A DNA stretch of 64,000 bases from JAEUMD01 sp050246945. GTDB taxonomy: Bacteria; Pseudomonadota; Alphaproteobacteria; Rhizobiales; Hyphomicrobiaceae. Below are positions 19,040 through 28,427 of this stretch, piece by piece. Every line of letters begins with the position of its first letter. Positions within the stretch are counted from its first letter, which is position 1. Made by a program: the position numbers and the translations under genes. The notes beneath the pieces are model-generated. The model saw only the letters and a list, made by a program, of their open reading frames with translations. It did not search any database and had not been told where the DNA came from. The stretch is taken from NCBI GenBank assembly GCA_050246945.1, contig JBFWVC010000012.1, forward strand, positions 1 through 64,000, given 5' to 3'.

Positions 19040-21832
19040 TCAAGGGGCGCGGGTGCCGTCGTCCCGCACAATTGCGTGCCTGACGCGTTTCTCGATCTCG
19101 AGAACCACCAGCAGCCCCACCCCGAGCGCCACGATTGTCGCCCCGTCCGTGACGGAAACGGCCCTGGTATCGAACAGACGTTGCATGAGCGGAAGGTAGG
19201 TGAACGCCATTTGCAGGACCACGATGGTGCCCACGCCTATGAGCACCGCTGGCGTTCCGGCAATGCCCGCCAAGGTCACCGATCCCGACCTCAGATAGCG
19301 AACGGCGAACAGATAGAAGACTTCGAACACGACAATCGTATTGACGACGATTGTGCGCGCCTCCGCAATCTCGATGCCGCGGGCCCTTGCCCACCAGAAC
19401 ATGGCGAAGGCTCCCAGCACGAACAGTGCCGATACGAACACGATCTGCCAGACGAGCAGTGGCGTAAGCAGCGATTGTCCGTCCGGACGGGGAGGCCTCT
19501 GCATCACGTCGCCCTCGGGCGGCTCGAATGCCAGTACGAGCCCGAGCGCCACCGCAGTAACCATGTTGATCCACAGGATCTGCACCGGAGTGACCGGCAG
19601 CAGGAAGCCGCCGACGATCGCGAGCATCACCACCATCGTCTCGCCGAAGCTTGTCGGTAGAGTCCAGGCAATGACCTTGGTGAGATTGTCGTAGACCGTG
19701 CGCCCTTCTTTGACCGCTGCCACGATCGAGGCGAAGTTGTCGTCCGCAAGTACCATCTGGCTAGCCTCTTTGGCCGCCTCCGTTCCCTTGCGGCCCATGG
19801 CGATGCCCACGTCCGCGGCCTTCAGCGCCGGTGCGTCGTTCACACCGTCGCCCGTCATGGCAATGATTTGGCCGTCCGCGCGCAGAGCCTCGATCAGCCG
19901 AAGTTTGTGCTCCGGCGCGGTGCGTGCAAACACGGTCGTGCGATGCGCCAGATCCCGCAACTCGCCCGGCGACAACGTATCGATGTCGCGACCTGTCGCG
20001 ACCGACCCTGTGATGTCGAGGCCCAGGTCTCGAGCGATTGCGCGCGCCGTCAAGGCGTGGTCCCCGGTAATCATCTTCGTTGCAATTCCTGCCGCACGAG
20101 CTTCCGCGATTGCCGCCCTGGCTTCCTCACGCGGCGGATCGATAAATCCGACGAGTCCGACGAGCATGAGGCCCTCGCACACATCCTCGAAGGCGATTTC
20201 GCGCTTGTCCGCGGGCAACAGCTTCAAGGCGAACGCCAGGGTCCTTTCGCCTCGATCGGCCAGATCCTCTATGGCGCGATGCCATCGTTCGGGATCGACG
20301 GGCGACGCGCCGTTCTCCCCGAACTCTCCCGCGCACAGCGACAGGACTTCCTCCGGTGCGCCTTTGAGAAACATTACCGTCCCCGCCTCACCGTCTCCGA
20401 CCACTGTTCTGTGAAGCGTTGCCATGTAGCGATGAGCGGCGTCGAACGGGATGATATCGAGCCGCATCATTTCGCTTCGCAGATGCTCGACGTTGCATGC
20501 GGCCTTTCCCGCGAATGCGAGCAGCGCACCCTCCATCGGATCGCCCGCGACGCGCCAGCCTGTTGCGCCGTCCTCCTCCGCGGCGGGCGCGATGAGAGTA
20601 GCGTCGTTGCAGACGGCCGCAATCCGCACGAGAGCATCGAATGCCGGGTCCCGTTCGTCGCCAATTGTAATCGCGCCGTCTGCGCTGGTGATTGCGCCCT
20701 GCGGCGCATAGCCGCTTCCATCGACCTCGTATATCCGGGAGGCGGTCACGACGTGCCGCGCCGTCATTTCGTTGCGGGTGAGAGTGCCGGTCTTGTCGGT
20801 GCAGATGACGGATACCGACCCCAGCGTTTCGACTGCCGGAAGCTGCCGTACGATGGCGTGGCGGCGCGACATGCGCTCCACGCCGATGGCAAGCGTTATT
20901 GTCATGACCGCGGGCAAGCCTTCCGGGATCGCAGCCACCGCCATGCCGACGACGGCGAGGAATGCGTCGGCGGTCTCATAGTCCCGCACCTTCCACGCGA
21001 ACACGAACGTCAATGCGGATAGCGCGAGGATCGCGAGACTGAGTTGCCGCGCGAATGCGTTGATTTTCCGGATGAGCGGCGTTGTCGTCTCGGCAATCGT
21101 CGACAGCATCGTCGTGATGCGGCCGATCTCGGTGCGGACACCCGTTGCCACGACGACGCCCATGCCTTGCCCTTGCGTCACCAGCGTCCCCGAATAGGCC
21201 ATGCTTGCCCGTTCCGCCAAAGCGCAATCGGGCAGATCGGCTTGCGGTCGCTTGTCGACTGGAACCGATTCCCCGGTGAGCGCGGCCTCGTCGATCCGCA
21301 GACCGCGGGCCGAGACGAGCCGCGCATCAGCCGTGACGCGATCGCCCGCCTCGATCAGCAGGATGTCGCCCGGCACGAGATCGCGCGCCGGTACGTTGAG
21401 GCGCTGCCCGTCACGTATGACCGACGCGGTCGGACTGATCATTGCTCGGATTGCGTCGAGCGCGCGCTCCGCCTTGCCCTCCTGCACGACGCCGAACACG
21501 GCATTGATGATCACGACGGCGAGGATGACGACCGTATCGAGCCCATGGCCGAGCGTCGCGGTGATTGCGGCAGACCCGAGGAGCACATAGATCAGCAGAC
21601 TGTCGAGTTGGGCGAGAAAGCGCGCCAGAAGCGAGCGCGGCTTCTGGCCCGGCAGCGCATTTTCACCGAACCGCGCCCTGCGTTCGGCGACTTCCGCCGC
21701 CTTGAGACCGGCTTCGCGCGACCTCAGCGCCTTGACTGCTTCGCGTGGCGTTAGCGCATGCCACGTGTGCGCCGCCCACCCAGACTCTGCCTGGTCGGCA
21801 AGACCTTGCGTCCCGTCCGCGTCCGTTTGCAT
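19040..21832 (-). CDS. Cation-transporting P-type ATPase (Ca2+-ATPase type)
   Basis: 930 residues with full P2-ATPase architecture. It has an N-terminal cation ATPase domain, an actuator domain with DEAALTGESVPVDK, TM4 motif IPEGLPAVMTITLA, phosphorylation motif ICTDKTGTLTRNEMT, the hinge MTGDGVNDAPALKAADVGIA, and ten predicted TM helices with TM5-6 WTLPTSFGETMVV and LWINMVTAVALGL. IPEGLP favours a SERCA/PMR1-like Ca2+ (or Mn2+) pump. An AAAGGA ribosome-binding site precedes the ATG. It is upstream of and probably cotranscribed with uvrC. The ion is not certain. Confidence 0.92.
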   Translation of the reverse strand: MQTDADGTQGLADQAESGWAAHTWHALTPREAVKALRSREAGLKAAEVAERRARFGENALPGQKPRSLLARFLAQLDSLLIYVLLGSAAITATLGHGLDTVVILAVVIINAVFGVVQEGKAERALDAIRAMISPTASVIRDGQRLNVPARDLVPGDILLIEAGDRVTADARLVSARGLRIDEAALTGESVPVDKRPQADLPDCALAERASMAYSGTLVTQGQGMGVVVATGVRTEIGRITTMLSTIAETTTPLIRKINAFARQLSLAILALSALTFVFAWKVRDYETADAFLAVVGMAVAAIPEGLPAVMTITLAIGVERMSRRHAIVRQLPAVETLGSVSVICTDKTGTLTRNEMTARHVVTASRIYEVDGSGYAPQGAITSADGAITIGDERDPAFDALVRIAAVCNDATLIAPAAEEDGATGWRVAGDPMEGALLAFAGKAACNVEHLRSEMMRLDIIPFDAAHRYMATLHRTVVGDGEAGTVMFLKGAPEEVLSLCAGEFGENGASPVDPERWHRAIEDLADRGERTLAFALKLLPADKREIAFEDVCEGLMLVGLVGFIDPPREEARAAIAEARAAGIATKMITGDHALTARAIARDLGLDITGSVATGRDIDTLSPGELRDLAHRTTVFARTAPEHKLRLIEALRADGQIIAMTGDGVNDAPALKAADVGIAMGRKGTEAAKEASQMVLADDNFASIVAAVKEGRTVYDNLTKVIAWTLPTSFGETMVVMLAIVGGFLLPVTPVQILWINMVTAVALGLVLAFEPPEGDVMQRPPRPDGQSLLTPLLVWQIVFVSALFVLGAFAMFWWARARGIEIAEARTIVVNTIVVFEVFYLFAVRYLRSGSVTLAGIAGTPAVLIGVGTIVVLQMAFTYLPLMQRLFDTRAVSVTDGATIVALGVGLLVVLEIEKRVRHAIVRDDGTRAP

Positions 21833-21987
21833 CAGATCCTTTCTTCGCGATCAGAGCCTTCGGGCCCCAGGTTTCGGTTAAGCCCGCATATCGACGCAAC
21901 AATGCGCGCCATGGTCGCGCCAGTGCCGCCGCGATGATGCCTTGCTGCCACAATATCGCCGTGCCGTGTTGAGTTTGTAGCATCCGA

Positions 21988-23073
21988 TTGTCGTTTGAAC
22001 CGGGGGGACCGAGCCTTCCAAGGCCGCCATTGATAGCTGTGCCGAACCGACCTGGAAACTTCGTGCTTGCGTTGGTGGGCATCGTTTGCGCCCTCCTTGC
22101 GACACTGCCCGCCGCGGGAAGTCTCGGGGCCGCGGGTGCTCGCGCGGCACCGGACCATCGCGCTGCCGGCAAGCGTCAATCAAAAGATGCCGTTACATTC
22201 GAGAAGGCCGAAGAGGTGCTGGCCTTCATCAGCGGCTATCGCGAGGAAAAGCCGCAACGGCACGTGCCGGAAATGGTCCACGCGATGAGCAGGCTCGGGA
22301 TGTTGCGGGAGCCGGAGGAGTGCGGCATCTATATCGGCTTCCTTGCCGGCGTCATCGGCGATAGCGGAGACGGCGCATATAAGCTTGTCGCCGCGATGTT
22401 TCCGATGCCCCCGGCGGATCAGGTGATACTGATCAAGGCGATCGCCTATTCGGAACGCGCGGACTGGCGCGATCTGATGATGCGGTTCGTCGAACGCATG
22501 CCGGCCCGCAAGGTGCTGATCGAGCGCTTTCTATACCGAGACGGACCGCGGCTGGACGGCCTGATGACGGAGCAGTCGGGCGCCTTCGCCGTCGATGTGA
22601 ATTGGGGCCTTTATTTCGCAACGGGCAAAACCGAGCCCGCACGGCGCATCGTCTCCGCGCTTGCCTGGACGGCCGAACGCAACAGCGTCGAGAAGCTCAC
22701 CATTGGCTCGATGGCCAAATGGACGCTTGCGACGAACGCGACCCGCGACAAGGACCTGCGCGACATCATGAAGGCAGAGATGAACACGCAGCCGGCGGTC
22801 GTGCGCAAGCCGCTGGCGGACGTCATAGAGGCGGCGGAGACTTTCGAGGTCAAGCGCATCAAGAACGATGCGCTTAAGGCGATCGACGAACTGAAGCAGA
22901 AGGGGCCGCAATCTGGCCGCGACACCGTCTGGTGGGGCCAGGCTGGTCAGACGGTACTGGCGCTGGGATGTGTCGCCGCCAGCGCCATGGGACAGGTCGA
23001 GTTCGGCATTCCCTGCGTGATCGGTGGAGCATTGTCGTCGGCGGCATTGAAATATCTCGTTCCGCAGCAATAG
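21988..23073 (+). CDS. Hypothetical exported or membrane protein
   Basis: Up to 361 residues. A hydrophobic N-terminal segment (FVLALVGIVCALLATLPAAG) looks like a signal peptide, the middle is mostly helical with possible repeat-like helical pairs, and a hydrophobic C-terminal stretch (LALGCVAASAMGQVEFGIPCVIGGALSSAAL) may be a membrane anchor. The start is uncertain: TTG at 21988 gives the longest form, GTG at 22039 puts the signal nearer the N-terminus. I recognise no family. A cluster of palindromic repeats follows the stop. Confidence 0.6.
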   Translation: MSFEPGGPSLPRPPLIAVPNRPGNFVLALVGIVCALLATLPAAGSLGAAGARAAPDHRAAGKRQSKDAVTFEKAEEVLAFISGYREEKPQRHVPEMVHAMSRLGMLREPEECGIYIGFLAGVIGDSGDGAYKLVAAMFPMPPADQVILIKAIAYSERADWRDLMMRFVERMPARKVLIERFLYRDGPRLDGLMTEQSGAFAVDVNWGLYFATGKTEPARRIVSALAWTAERNSVEKLTIGSMAKWTLATNATRDKDLRDIMKAEMNTQPAVVRKPLADVIEAAETFEVKRIKNDALKAIDELKQKGPQSGRDTVWWGQAGQTVLALGCVAASAMGQVEFGIPCVIGGALSSAALKYLVPQQ

Positions 23074-23080
23074 CGCGAGC

Positions 23081-23298
23081 GCATGTTTAGCTGAAGTGTG
23101 CAGCGGTTCAGCGTGAAGAACATGCTCAAAACAAGAGAACGTGTTTAGCTGAAGTGTGCAGCGGTTCAGCGTGAAAAACATGCTCAAGGACAGGCGCGCA
23201 TGTTGAGCTGAAGTGTTCAGCGCTTCAGCATGAAGAACATGCTCAAAACGAAGGGCTGGATCGTGTGCGTCTTTCCAGGACGCATGAACGCGATCTAG
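23081..23298. repeat. Cluster of three palindromic repeat units plus second hairpin
   Basis: Three tandem units (23081-23130, about 23140-23187, 23198-23248) share GTTNAGCTGAAGTGTNCAGCGNTTCAGC and end in ACATGCTCAA; each folds by its GCATGTT/AACATGC arms. The last is followed by a second hairpin (CTGGATCGTGT ... AACGCGATCTAG, about 23255-23298). They lie between convergent genes. Confidence 0.85.
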
Positions 23299-23317
23299 CA
23301 GCCCCTTGCTGGGCACA

Positions 23318-24406
23318 CTACTGCCGAGAGGCGAGCCTGGGAATGCGATCGGCCAGTCTTGGCCGCGGAGCGATAATTGCCGGTGCCGCCTCAGGCCCCC
23401 CTGGCCATTGGCTCACGTTCTGGTTCATGGACCTCGCCATGCTCTGCAAACCCGAAAGCAATTGGCTCGCGGGAACCGCGTTGCTCGCCGCCGCAAGGGC
23501 ACGCAGGGACGATTGCCCAGCCGGTTGAGGCAGAGGCGGCACGACCGCGAGAGTGCCCGTCGAGGCGCCGCCGCGCCGCCAGATTGTCCTGGCGATCAGT
23601 CTGCCGCGCGCTTTGGCGGCCGGGCTCGGCGCCGGCGGCTGCAACGAGGATTGCGCACCGCCACCCGCCGCCTGCTCGTGCACCGGGCCTTCGCAGAAGC
23701 TGCGCTGGAAGCTCTCCGCGATTGCAGCGATCGAGTTGGCATAGCGCGCATCCGCAGCCCAGCGGCGCGCAAGGTCCGAGAAACGTGTGGGCCGGTTGAG
23801 GCGCCGCATTGCCGCAACGATATCGTCCTGTTTCAGCGCCGTTCGTGATGCAACCGGGCGGTCGACCCTTTCACCCGAATAGGCAACGAGATGCTGGATC
23901 TGCGCAAGCACGCCCGTGCCGACGTCAGAAAAGCTCTCCCCTGCGACACCCCCGCCGGTCGCGCCGATGCCGGCAAAGTTGTTTTGGTCGGGCCGCACGT
24001 CGCCCGCATCGCCGTTTGCGCGCCGATAGGTGAGAAAGTTGGTTTCCAGCGCCATCTGGAAGAACGCAAAATCCCAGCGGACGCGCCAAGCCTCGCCATG
24101 ATGGCGATACCACTTGGCGATGTCACGGTAACGCGGCGCAAGTCGTCCATTTCGCATTTGCAGGAACGCCATGAGTCGGTCTGGCGTCACACATGCAGGA
24201 ACGCCGTTTTGGCGATGCATGCGGATTTCGGGCAGCCGCGCAGAAGGAGATGCGGTGGCGAGCGCCGTTCCTGTGGAGAGCGCAAGTATCGCACAACCGA
24301 CCGATGCCGCGCAGCGCAGTGCCGAGCGCGCGCTACGCGAGGCCGGTCCTACCTGCACGCCACAGAACAAGGCACGCTGCATGGTCGGAATCTTCCAAGA
24401 GGGCAT
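23318..24406 (-). CDS. Secreted glucosaminidase-domain protein (paralogue 1)
   Basis: Up to 362 residues. After a signal peptide (hydrophobic core near 33-50) there is a glucosaminidase-like domain (about 65-235) containing RVRWDFAFFQMALETNFLTY, NNFAGIGATGGG and HLVAYSGERV, the pattern of N-acetylglucosaminidases acting on peptidoglycan. The Glu in ALETN is the likely catalytic acid. The C-terminal ~120 residues are Ala/Pro/Arg-rich and probably disordered. The start may be the Met at 24382. A paralogue lies at 24608-25840 in the same orientation. Confidence 0.8.
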   Translation of the reverse strand: MPSWKIPTMQRALFCGVQVGPASRSARSALRCAASVGCAILALSTGTALATASPSARLPEIRMHRQNGVPACVTPDRLMAFLQMRNGRLAPRYRDIAKWYRHHGEAWRVRWDFAFFQMALETNFLTYRRANGDAGDVRPDQNNFAGIGATGGGVAGESFSDVGTGVLAQIQHLVAYSGERVDRPVASRTALKQDDIVAAMRRLNRPTRFSDLARRWAADARYANSIAAIAESFQRSFCEGPVHEQAAGGGAQSSLQPPAPSPAAKARGRLIARTIWRRGGASTGTLAVVPPLPQPAGQSSLRALAAASNAVPASQLLSGLQSMARSMNQNVSQWPGGPEAAPAIIAPRPRLADRIPRLASRQ

Positions 24407-24607
24407 CGAGAGCGATCCTCGCTCGCTTCAGGCGCGACGAGCGCCCGGTTCATTCGCATCCCCCCGTTTTTTCAGCGGCGCGGCACGTCGCGCTGCTCGG
24501 CACCCGCATTTCATTTTTTTGTTTGGGCAGGTCATTCCCGTCTCATGCGGGCGTTGTGCCATTGCGGTGACCGGCAAGGCCAAAGCCATGCCGGTCGTGC
24601 TCGTGCA

Positions 24608-25840
24608 TCAGCTCTCCGGACAAAGCTCGAAGGCCTTGGAAAGTGCTTTGCCCGATGTCTGGAATTCGCCGAGCGACGTTCCGTTCTTTGCATAGGCGGC
24701 GATGTAGGCGGCGACCTCCCGCTGCTCGCGCCCTTCGTTGACGTCGAGCACGGTGTAGTTGGTCTGTCCCTTGTCGATCGCCTTGATGATGACGGCCTTC
24801 TGCCCTCCGTAGCTTGCCTGCCAGACGCGACAGACTGATGCAGGTAAGGCTGAAGCGTTGGGCGCAGAGGTGGCGGTGCCCGATGCCGCAGCGCCTGCCG
24901 CAAGAGCCGTTTCGATCGTGCCCGCGGATTGCGATGCGGCAGCACTGTTCGTTTCATTGGCGCTACCGTTGAGCACCGTGAACGCTGCCGGCCGCGTAGC
25001 CCCTGCCTGTGGCTTGATGTTCTGCAGGGCTGCGCCGGACGAGCCCGCACCCAGTCCGAAGCGATTCGGACCACTAGTGTCGCGGGCATCGGCGATCGCA
25101 CGTTCGGCGACGGCTTTGCCTCTCTCGCTATCCGCCTGGGCGTCGATCGCTGCTGCGGTTTCGACCTTGACACCACGAGCGCCGCGCGCTTCCGCGACGA
25201 GTTCGGGCCGAGGATCGGGCTTGTCGCAGAACCGTTCGTAGAAGACGTCCGCCACTGCCCCGATGTCGCGTGCGTAGCCCCGGTCCTTCGGCGACCATTG
25301 GTGCGTAAGTTGTGCGAATGTCATCGGGCCGCGGATGCTGCGCTGCCACTTCGTCAGAACGCCCCACTCCTGCACTTTTCGTGTGCGCTCTGCCACGGGA
25401 TTATCGATGTGCTCGCCCGAATACATGAGCACGTGCTGGAGATGAGCCTTGACGCCATCGGAGAGGTTGTCGAAGCGCTCGCCCGGTTCTCCGCCGCCTG
25501 TCGCGCCGAGACCCGCGAAATTATACTGCGACGGCTTCACGTCGCCCACGAACGAGAGGTTCGCCGTCTCCACCAGCATCTGGAAGAAGGCATAGTCCCA
25601 GCGGATCTTCAGCGCCTCGCCATGGCGCATGTATTCGGTTGCGGCCCCATCGAATCGCTGGTCTATGCGCGAATTGCGTGACTGTGCGAAGGCCATCAGT
25701 CGGCCAGGCGTCGCACAGGCAGGAACCGTGTTTGACGAGGAGGTTTTGATCGCCGGAAGCGATGCGGCCGAAGCCTGGACGCTGAGCAATGCGGAAGCGA
25801 CCATGGCTGCAGAAATTACGCGATACGTCATTGACATCAC
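24608..25840 (-). CDS. Secreted glucosaminidase-domain protein (paralogue 2)
   Basis: 410 residues. A signal peptide (cleavage near SVQASA) is followed by a glucosaminidase-like domain (about 40-210) closely parallel to paralogue 1: IRWDYAFFQMLVETANLSF, YNFAGLGATGGGEPGERF, HVLMYSGEHIDNP. Then come a long Ala/Ser-rich linker and a distinct C-terminal module of about 75 residues (VCRVWQASYGGQKAVIIKAI, ending AFELCPES) with two Cys that paralogue 1 lacks. Likely an envelope hydrolase. TAACCTTAAC lies 65-75 bp upstream on its strand. Confidence 0.82.
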   Translation of the reverse strand: MMSMTYRVISAAMVASALLSVQASAASLPAIKTSSSNTVPACATPGRLMAFAQSRNSRIDQRFDGAATEYMRHGEALKIRWDYAFFQMLVETANLSFVGDVKPSQYNFAGLGATGGGEPGERFDNLSDGVKAHLQHVLMYSGEHIDNPVAERTRKVQEWGVLTKWQRSIRGPMTFAQLTHQWSPKDRGYARDIGAVADVFYERFCDKPDPRPELVAEARGARGVKVETAAAIDAQADSERGKAVAERAIADARDTSGPNRFGLGAGSSGAALQNIKPQAGATRPAAFTVLNGSANETNSAAASQSAGTIETALAAGAAASGTATSAPNASALPASVCRVWQASYGGQKAVIIKAIDKGQTNYTVLDVNEGREQREVAAYIAAYAKNGTSLGEFQTSGKALSKAFELCPES

Positions 25841-26148
25841 CCATCAACCGTCGATGAGCGGACGCGCGAACGCGCCCGGATAAACGGTCGTTATCGTTAA
25901 ACGGTTAAGGTTAACGCTCGGTAAAGTGGCGCCCCCGCGCCGATACCGATTGGTGCCCCATCAATGCGGCACGAGTTGGAGGGGGAGGGGGAGGAATTGT
26001 GGCAATCGCGTGCTTCGCCTCGTGTGCCGGTCGGCTCGGCGCACTCTGGTGTTTCCGCATTTGAGATGCAACGTCAGGCACCTGCGCGTCGCACCTGAGA
26101 TCTTGCACGACGTACGCCGCGAACGCCCCCTGCCGCGTTGCGTTCTGA
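25841..26148. other. Promoter region of glucosaminidase paralogue 2
   Basis: Just over 300 bp. The segment 25881-25925 is rich in TTAA-type motifs (GTTAAACGGTTAAGGTTAAC), a candidate CtrA-like site on the minus strand. The remainder up to the SDR stop shows nothing distinctive. Confidence 0.4.
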
Positions 26149-26913
26149 TCAGGTCAGGTGCTGGCCGCCGTCGAGCGCGATCATCTGTCCTGTCATTGCC
26201 GGCGCGCCGATGATGAAGCGCACCGCATCGGCGATCTCTGTCGGGCTCGGCCCGCGGCCCATCAGTGTCGAGGCGCATTCCGCAGCGAAGTCGGCTTCTG
26301 TCTGGTGGATGGAGCGCAGTACGGGGCCGGGCGCAATTGCGTTGACCCTGATGCGCGGTGCCAGTGCCTGCGCCAGCGTGCGCGTGGCGGTCCACAGCCC
26401 GGCCTTTGAGATCGTGTAGGAGAAGAAGTCCGGTTTCAGGTTCCAGACCCTTTGGTCGATGATGTTGATGACGTTGCCTTCGCAGCTGGCCGGCAAGTGG
26501 CGGGCCATAGATTGCGCCAGGAACACTGGAGCCTTGAGGTTGATGTCGAGATGCACGTGCCAGGCATCCCGCGTCAGCGTGTCCAACGTATCGTGACGGA
26601 ACTCGGACGCATTATTGATAAGGCAGCAGGGGGGCCCCAACGCGGCCACACAGGCCGGCACGAGTGCATCGACATCCTCCGCACTCGCCAGGTCTCCCTT
26701 CAAGGCAACCGCATGGCCTCCGGCAGACCGGATTTGGTCGACGAGATTTTCTGCCTCGGAGCGAGAGTTGCGATAATGGATCCCCACCCGCCATCCGTGT
26801 CCGGCGAGATCCTCGGCGATGGCGCGCCCGATGCGCTTGGCAGCGCCCGTTATGAGTACTGTTCGGGCGGACGGGTTGTCGCCGGAAGCCGCTGAGGTGT
26901 TTGGGAACGTCAT
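26149..26913 (-). CDS. Short-chain dehydrogenase/reductase, pteridine reductase-like
   Basis: 254 residues. The Rossmann nucleotide-binding motif is TGAAKRIGRAIA, followed by LINNASEF and the catalytic Tyr-x3-Lys in YTISKAG. The TGAAKRIG form together with APGPVL is typical of the FolM/PTR1-like SDR subgroup that reduces dihydromonapterin or dihydrofolate. A folate role would fit a C1-using organism but is not proven. Confidence 0.85.
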   Translation of the reverse strand: MTFPNTSAASGDNPSARTVLITGAAKRIGRAIAEDLAGHGWRVGIHYRNSRSEAENLVDQIRSAGGHAVALKGDLASAEDVDALVPACVAALGPPCCLINNASEFRHDTLDTLTRDAWHVHLDINLKAPVFLAQSMARHLPASCEGNVINIIDQRVWNLKPDFFSYTISKAGLWTATRTLAQALAPRIRVNAIAPGPVLRSIHQTEADFAAECASTLMGRGPSPTEIADAVRFIIGAPAMTGQMIALDGGQHLT

Positions 26914-27402
26914 GGGACGGCTTTTCGCTCGGGCTGGACGACAAATGTCGAAGGCGACAGGTAGCGGAGTTCTTTCACGAGAAGTTGCAGCCTTGGCTGA
27001 ACTTCCATTGGCAGCCAGTCTTCTCTCACAACTTATTCAGTTATGCGAGAGTCGGAGTCGACGAGATTAGGCAGAAAACGTCCATAAAATAGGCAAATTG
27101 CCCAAATTGAGTTCAATATTAGAGTTTGGTCCTGCATCGATGTTAGGCGTGTCTTGGCCGCATTCTGTTCAGTCCGGACTATTCGTTGCAGTTGCGCACC
27201 AATGTTCCATCAAGCACACGCGTATCTCGCCAAATTACTTGAAGGAGCGCGTCTTTTCCCGCTTTCGTAGTTGTCAGCAGATATCGATTCAGAACTGCCA
27301 CACTGCATCGATCTTCCACGGGAAGGAAGCTGGCCGGATCCGCAAGGACGGGCGGCGGACAGGAAGGCCGGGCGGTCGCGAAACCGGGGGTACCTAAGAA
27401 AC
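26914..27402. other. Upstream region of TorF-type porin
   Basis: About 490 bp that must hold the porin promoter and 5' leader. I see no strong palindrome, repeat or conserved small ORF in it. Confidence 0.4.
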
Positions 27403-28233
27403 ATGACGTTCCTGACCAGCAAAACGATTTTGGGGGCTGCCATTGCCGCGGTGTCGGCCGTGGCACTCGCTGCACCAGCCAGCGCCGGTGATCTGTTCGG
27501 CCGCCGCGACGGTGGTTCCGTGAAAGACGCTCCGGCCGAGGCGCCGAAGCGCCGCTGCGACTTCTCCATGAACATCGGCGCCACGTCCGACTACGTTTTC
27601 CGTGGCCTCTCGCAAAACCTTGAAGATCCGGCCGCGCAGGGCGGTGTCGATGCTACTTGCGGTATGTTTTACACCGGTGTCTGGGCATCTGGCGTGGATT
27701 TCTATCCGGGCAATGACCAGGCTGGTGACGCTACCGTGGAAGTCGATTTTTACGCCGGCATCAAGCCGACGTGGGGTCCGCTTACTTTCGATCTCGGTGT
27801 CATTTACTACTGGTATCCAGGTGCCAACGACGGCGGTTGGCAGGGGCCTGAGCTTGACTACGTAGAACTCAAGGCTGGTGCCAGCGGCACGTGGAATAAC
27901 TTCTCTCTCGGCGGAACGCTCTTCTGGTCGCCTGATTATACGCTCGAAACCGGCAACACCATCACTCTCGAAGGTACCGTGGGGTACACATTCAGGGCGA
28001 TTGGTCCCGTCACGCCGAGTGTGTCTGCCCTCATCGGTACGACTCAGTTCCTTGACACGGCCGGAGATGGCCTCGATTACGTCTATTGGAATGCAGGTTT
28101 CACACTCGCGGTCGACAAGTTTTCCTTCGACTTCCGCTACTGGGACACCGATTCCAACGGAACCGATTTCTGCGCGGATAAGGGAATTTGCGACGAGCGC
28201 TTCGTCTTCACAGCCAAGGTTGCGCTGCCCTGA
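27403..28233 (+). CDS. TorF family putative outer-membrane porin
   Basis: 276 residues. A Sec signal peptide (about 1-28, AAPASAGD) is followed by a beta-rich domain with alternating aromatic strands, starting CDFSMNIGATSDYVFRGLSQ and ending RYWDTDSN and FVFTAKVALP. This is the TIGR02001/TorF pattern of outer-membrane proteins. The ATG at 27403 gives a good signal peptide, although the upstream SD is weak. Likely a diffusion channel of unknown substrate. A terminator lies 150 bp downstream. Confidence 0.85.
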   Translation: MTFLTSKTILGAAIAAVSAVALAAPASAGDLFGRRDGGSVKDAPAEAPKRRCDFSMNIGATSDYVFRGLSQNLEDPAAQGGVDATCGMFYTGVWASGVDFYPGNDQAGDATVEVDFYAGIKPTWGPLTFDLGVIYYWYPGANDGGWQGPELDYVELKAGASGTWNNFSLGGTLFWSPDYTLETGNTITLEGTVGYTFRAIGPVTPSVSALIGTTQFLDTAGDGLDYVYWNAGFTLAVDKFSFDFRYWDTDSNGTDFCADKGICDERFVFTAKVALP

Positions 28234-28385
28234 TGAAATTCGGCGCGGGTGAAGCTGAAGGGCTCGACCCGCGCCGACCGTTCTCTGCAATTAAATATTC
28301 ATGAGCTAACGCGTGCTTCCGATCCGCACGCATCACGGTGGGCCAAATGCCCGCCAGCCCAAATCCCCCATCAGTGATCGGAATG

Positions 28386-28416
28386 CCGGAGTGGTCTCGT
28401 CCACTCCGGCTTTTTC
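28386..28416 (+). terminator. Rho-independent terminator
   Basis: A 9 bp perfect stem CCGGAGTGG-TCTCGT-CCACTCCGG is followed by CTTTTTC on the plus strand. It is downstream of the porin and close to the end of the convergent lipid kinase gene. Confidence 0.85.
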
Positions 28417-28427
28417 GTTTCCCGCCC

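Noticed and set aside
23081..23250. CRISPR-like regular repeats
   Set aside because: Units are internally palindromic with variable 8-12 bp gaps rather than unique ~30 bp spacers, no cas gene is near, and identical units occur at distant sites.
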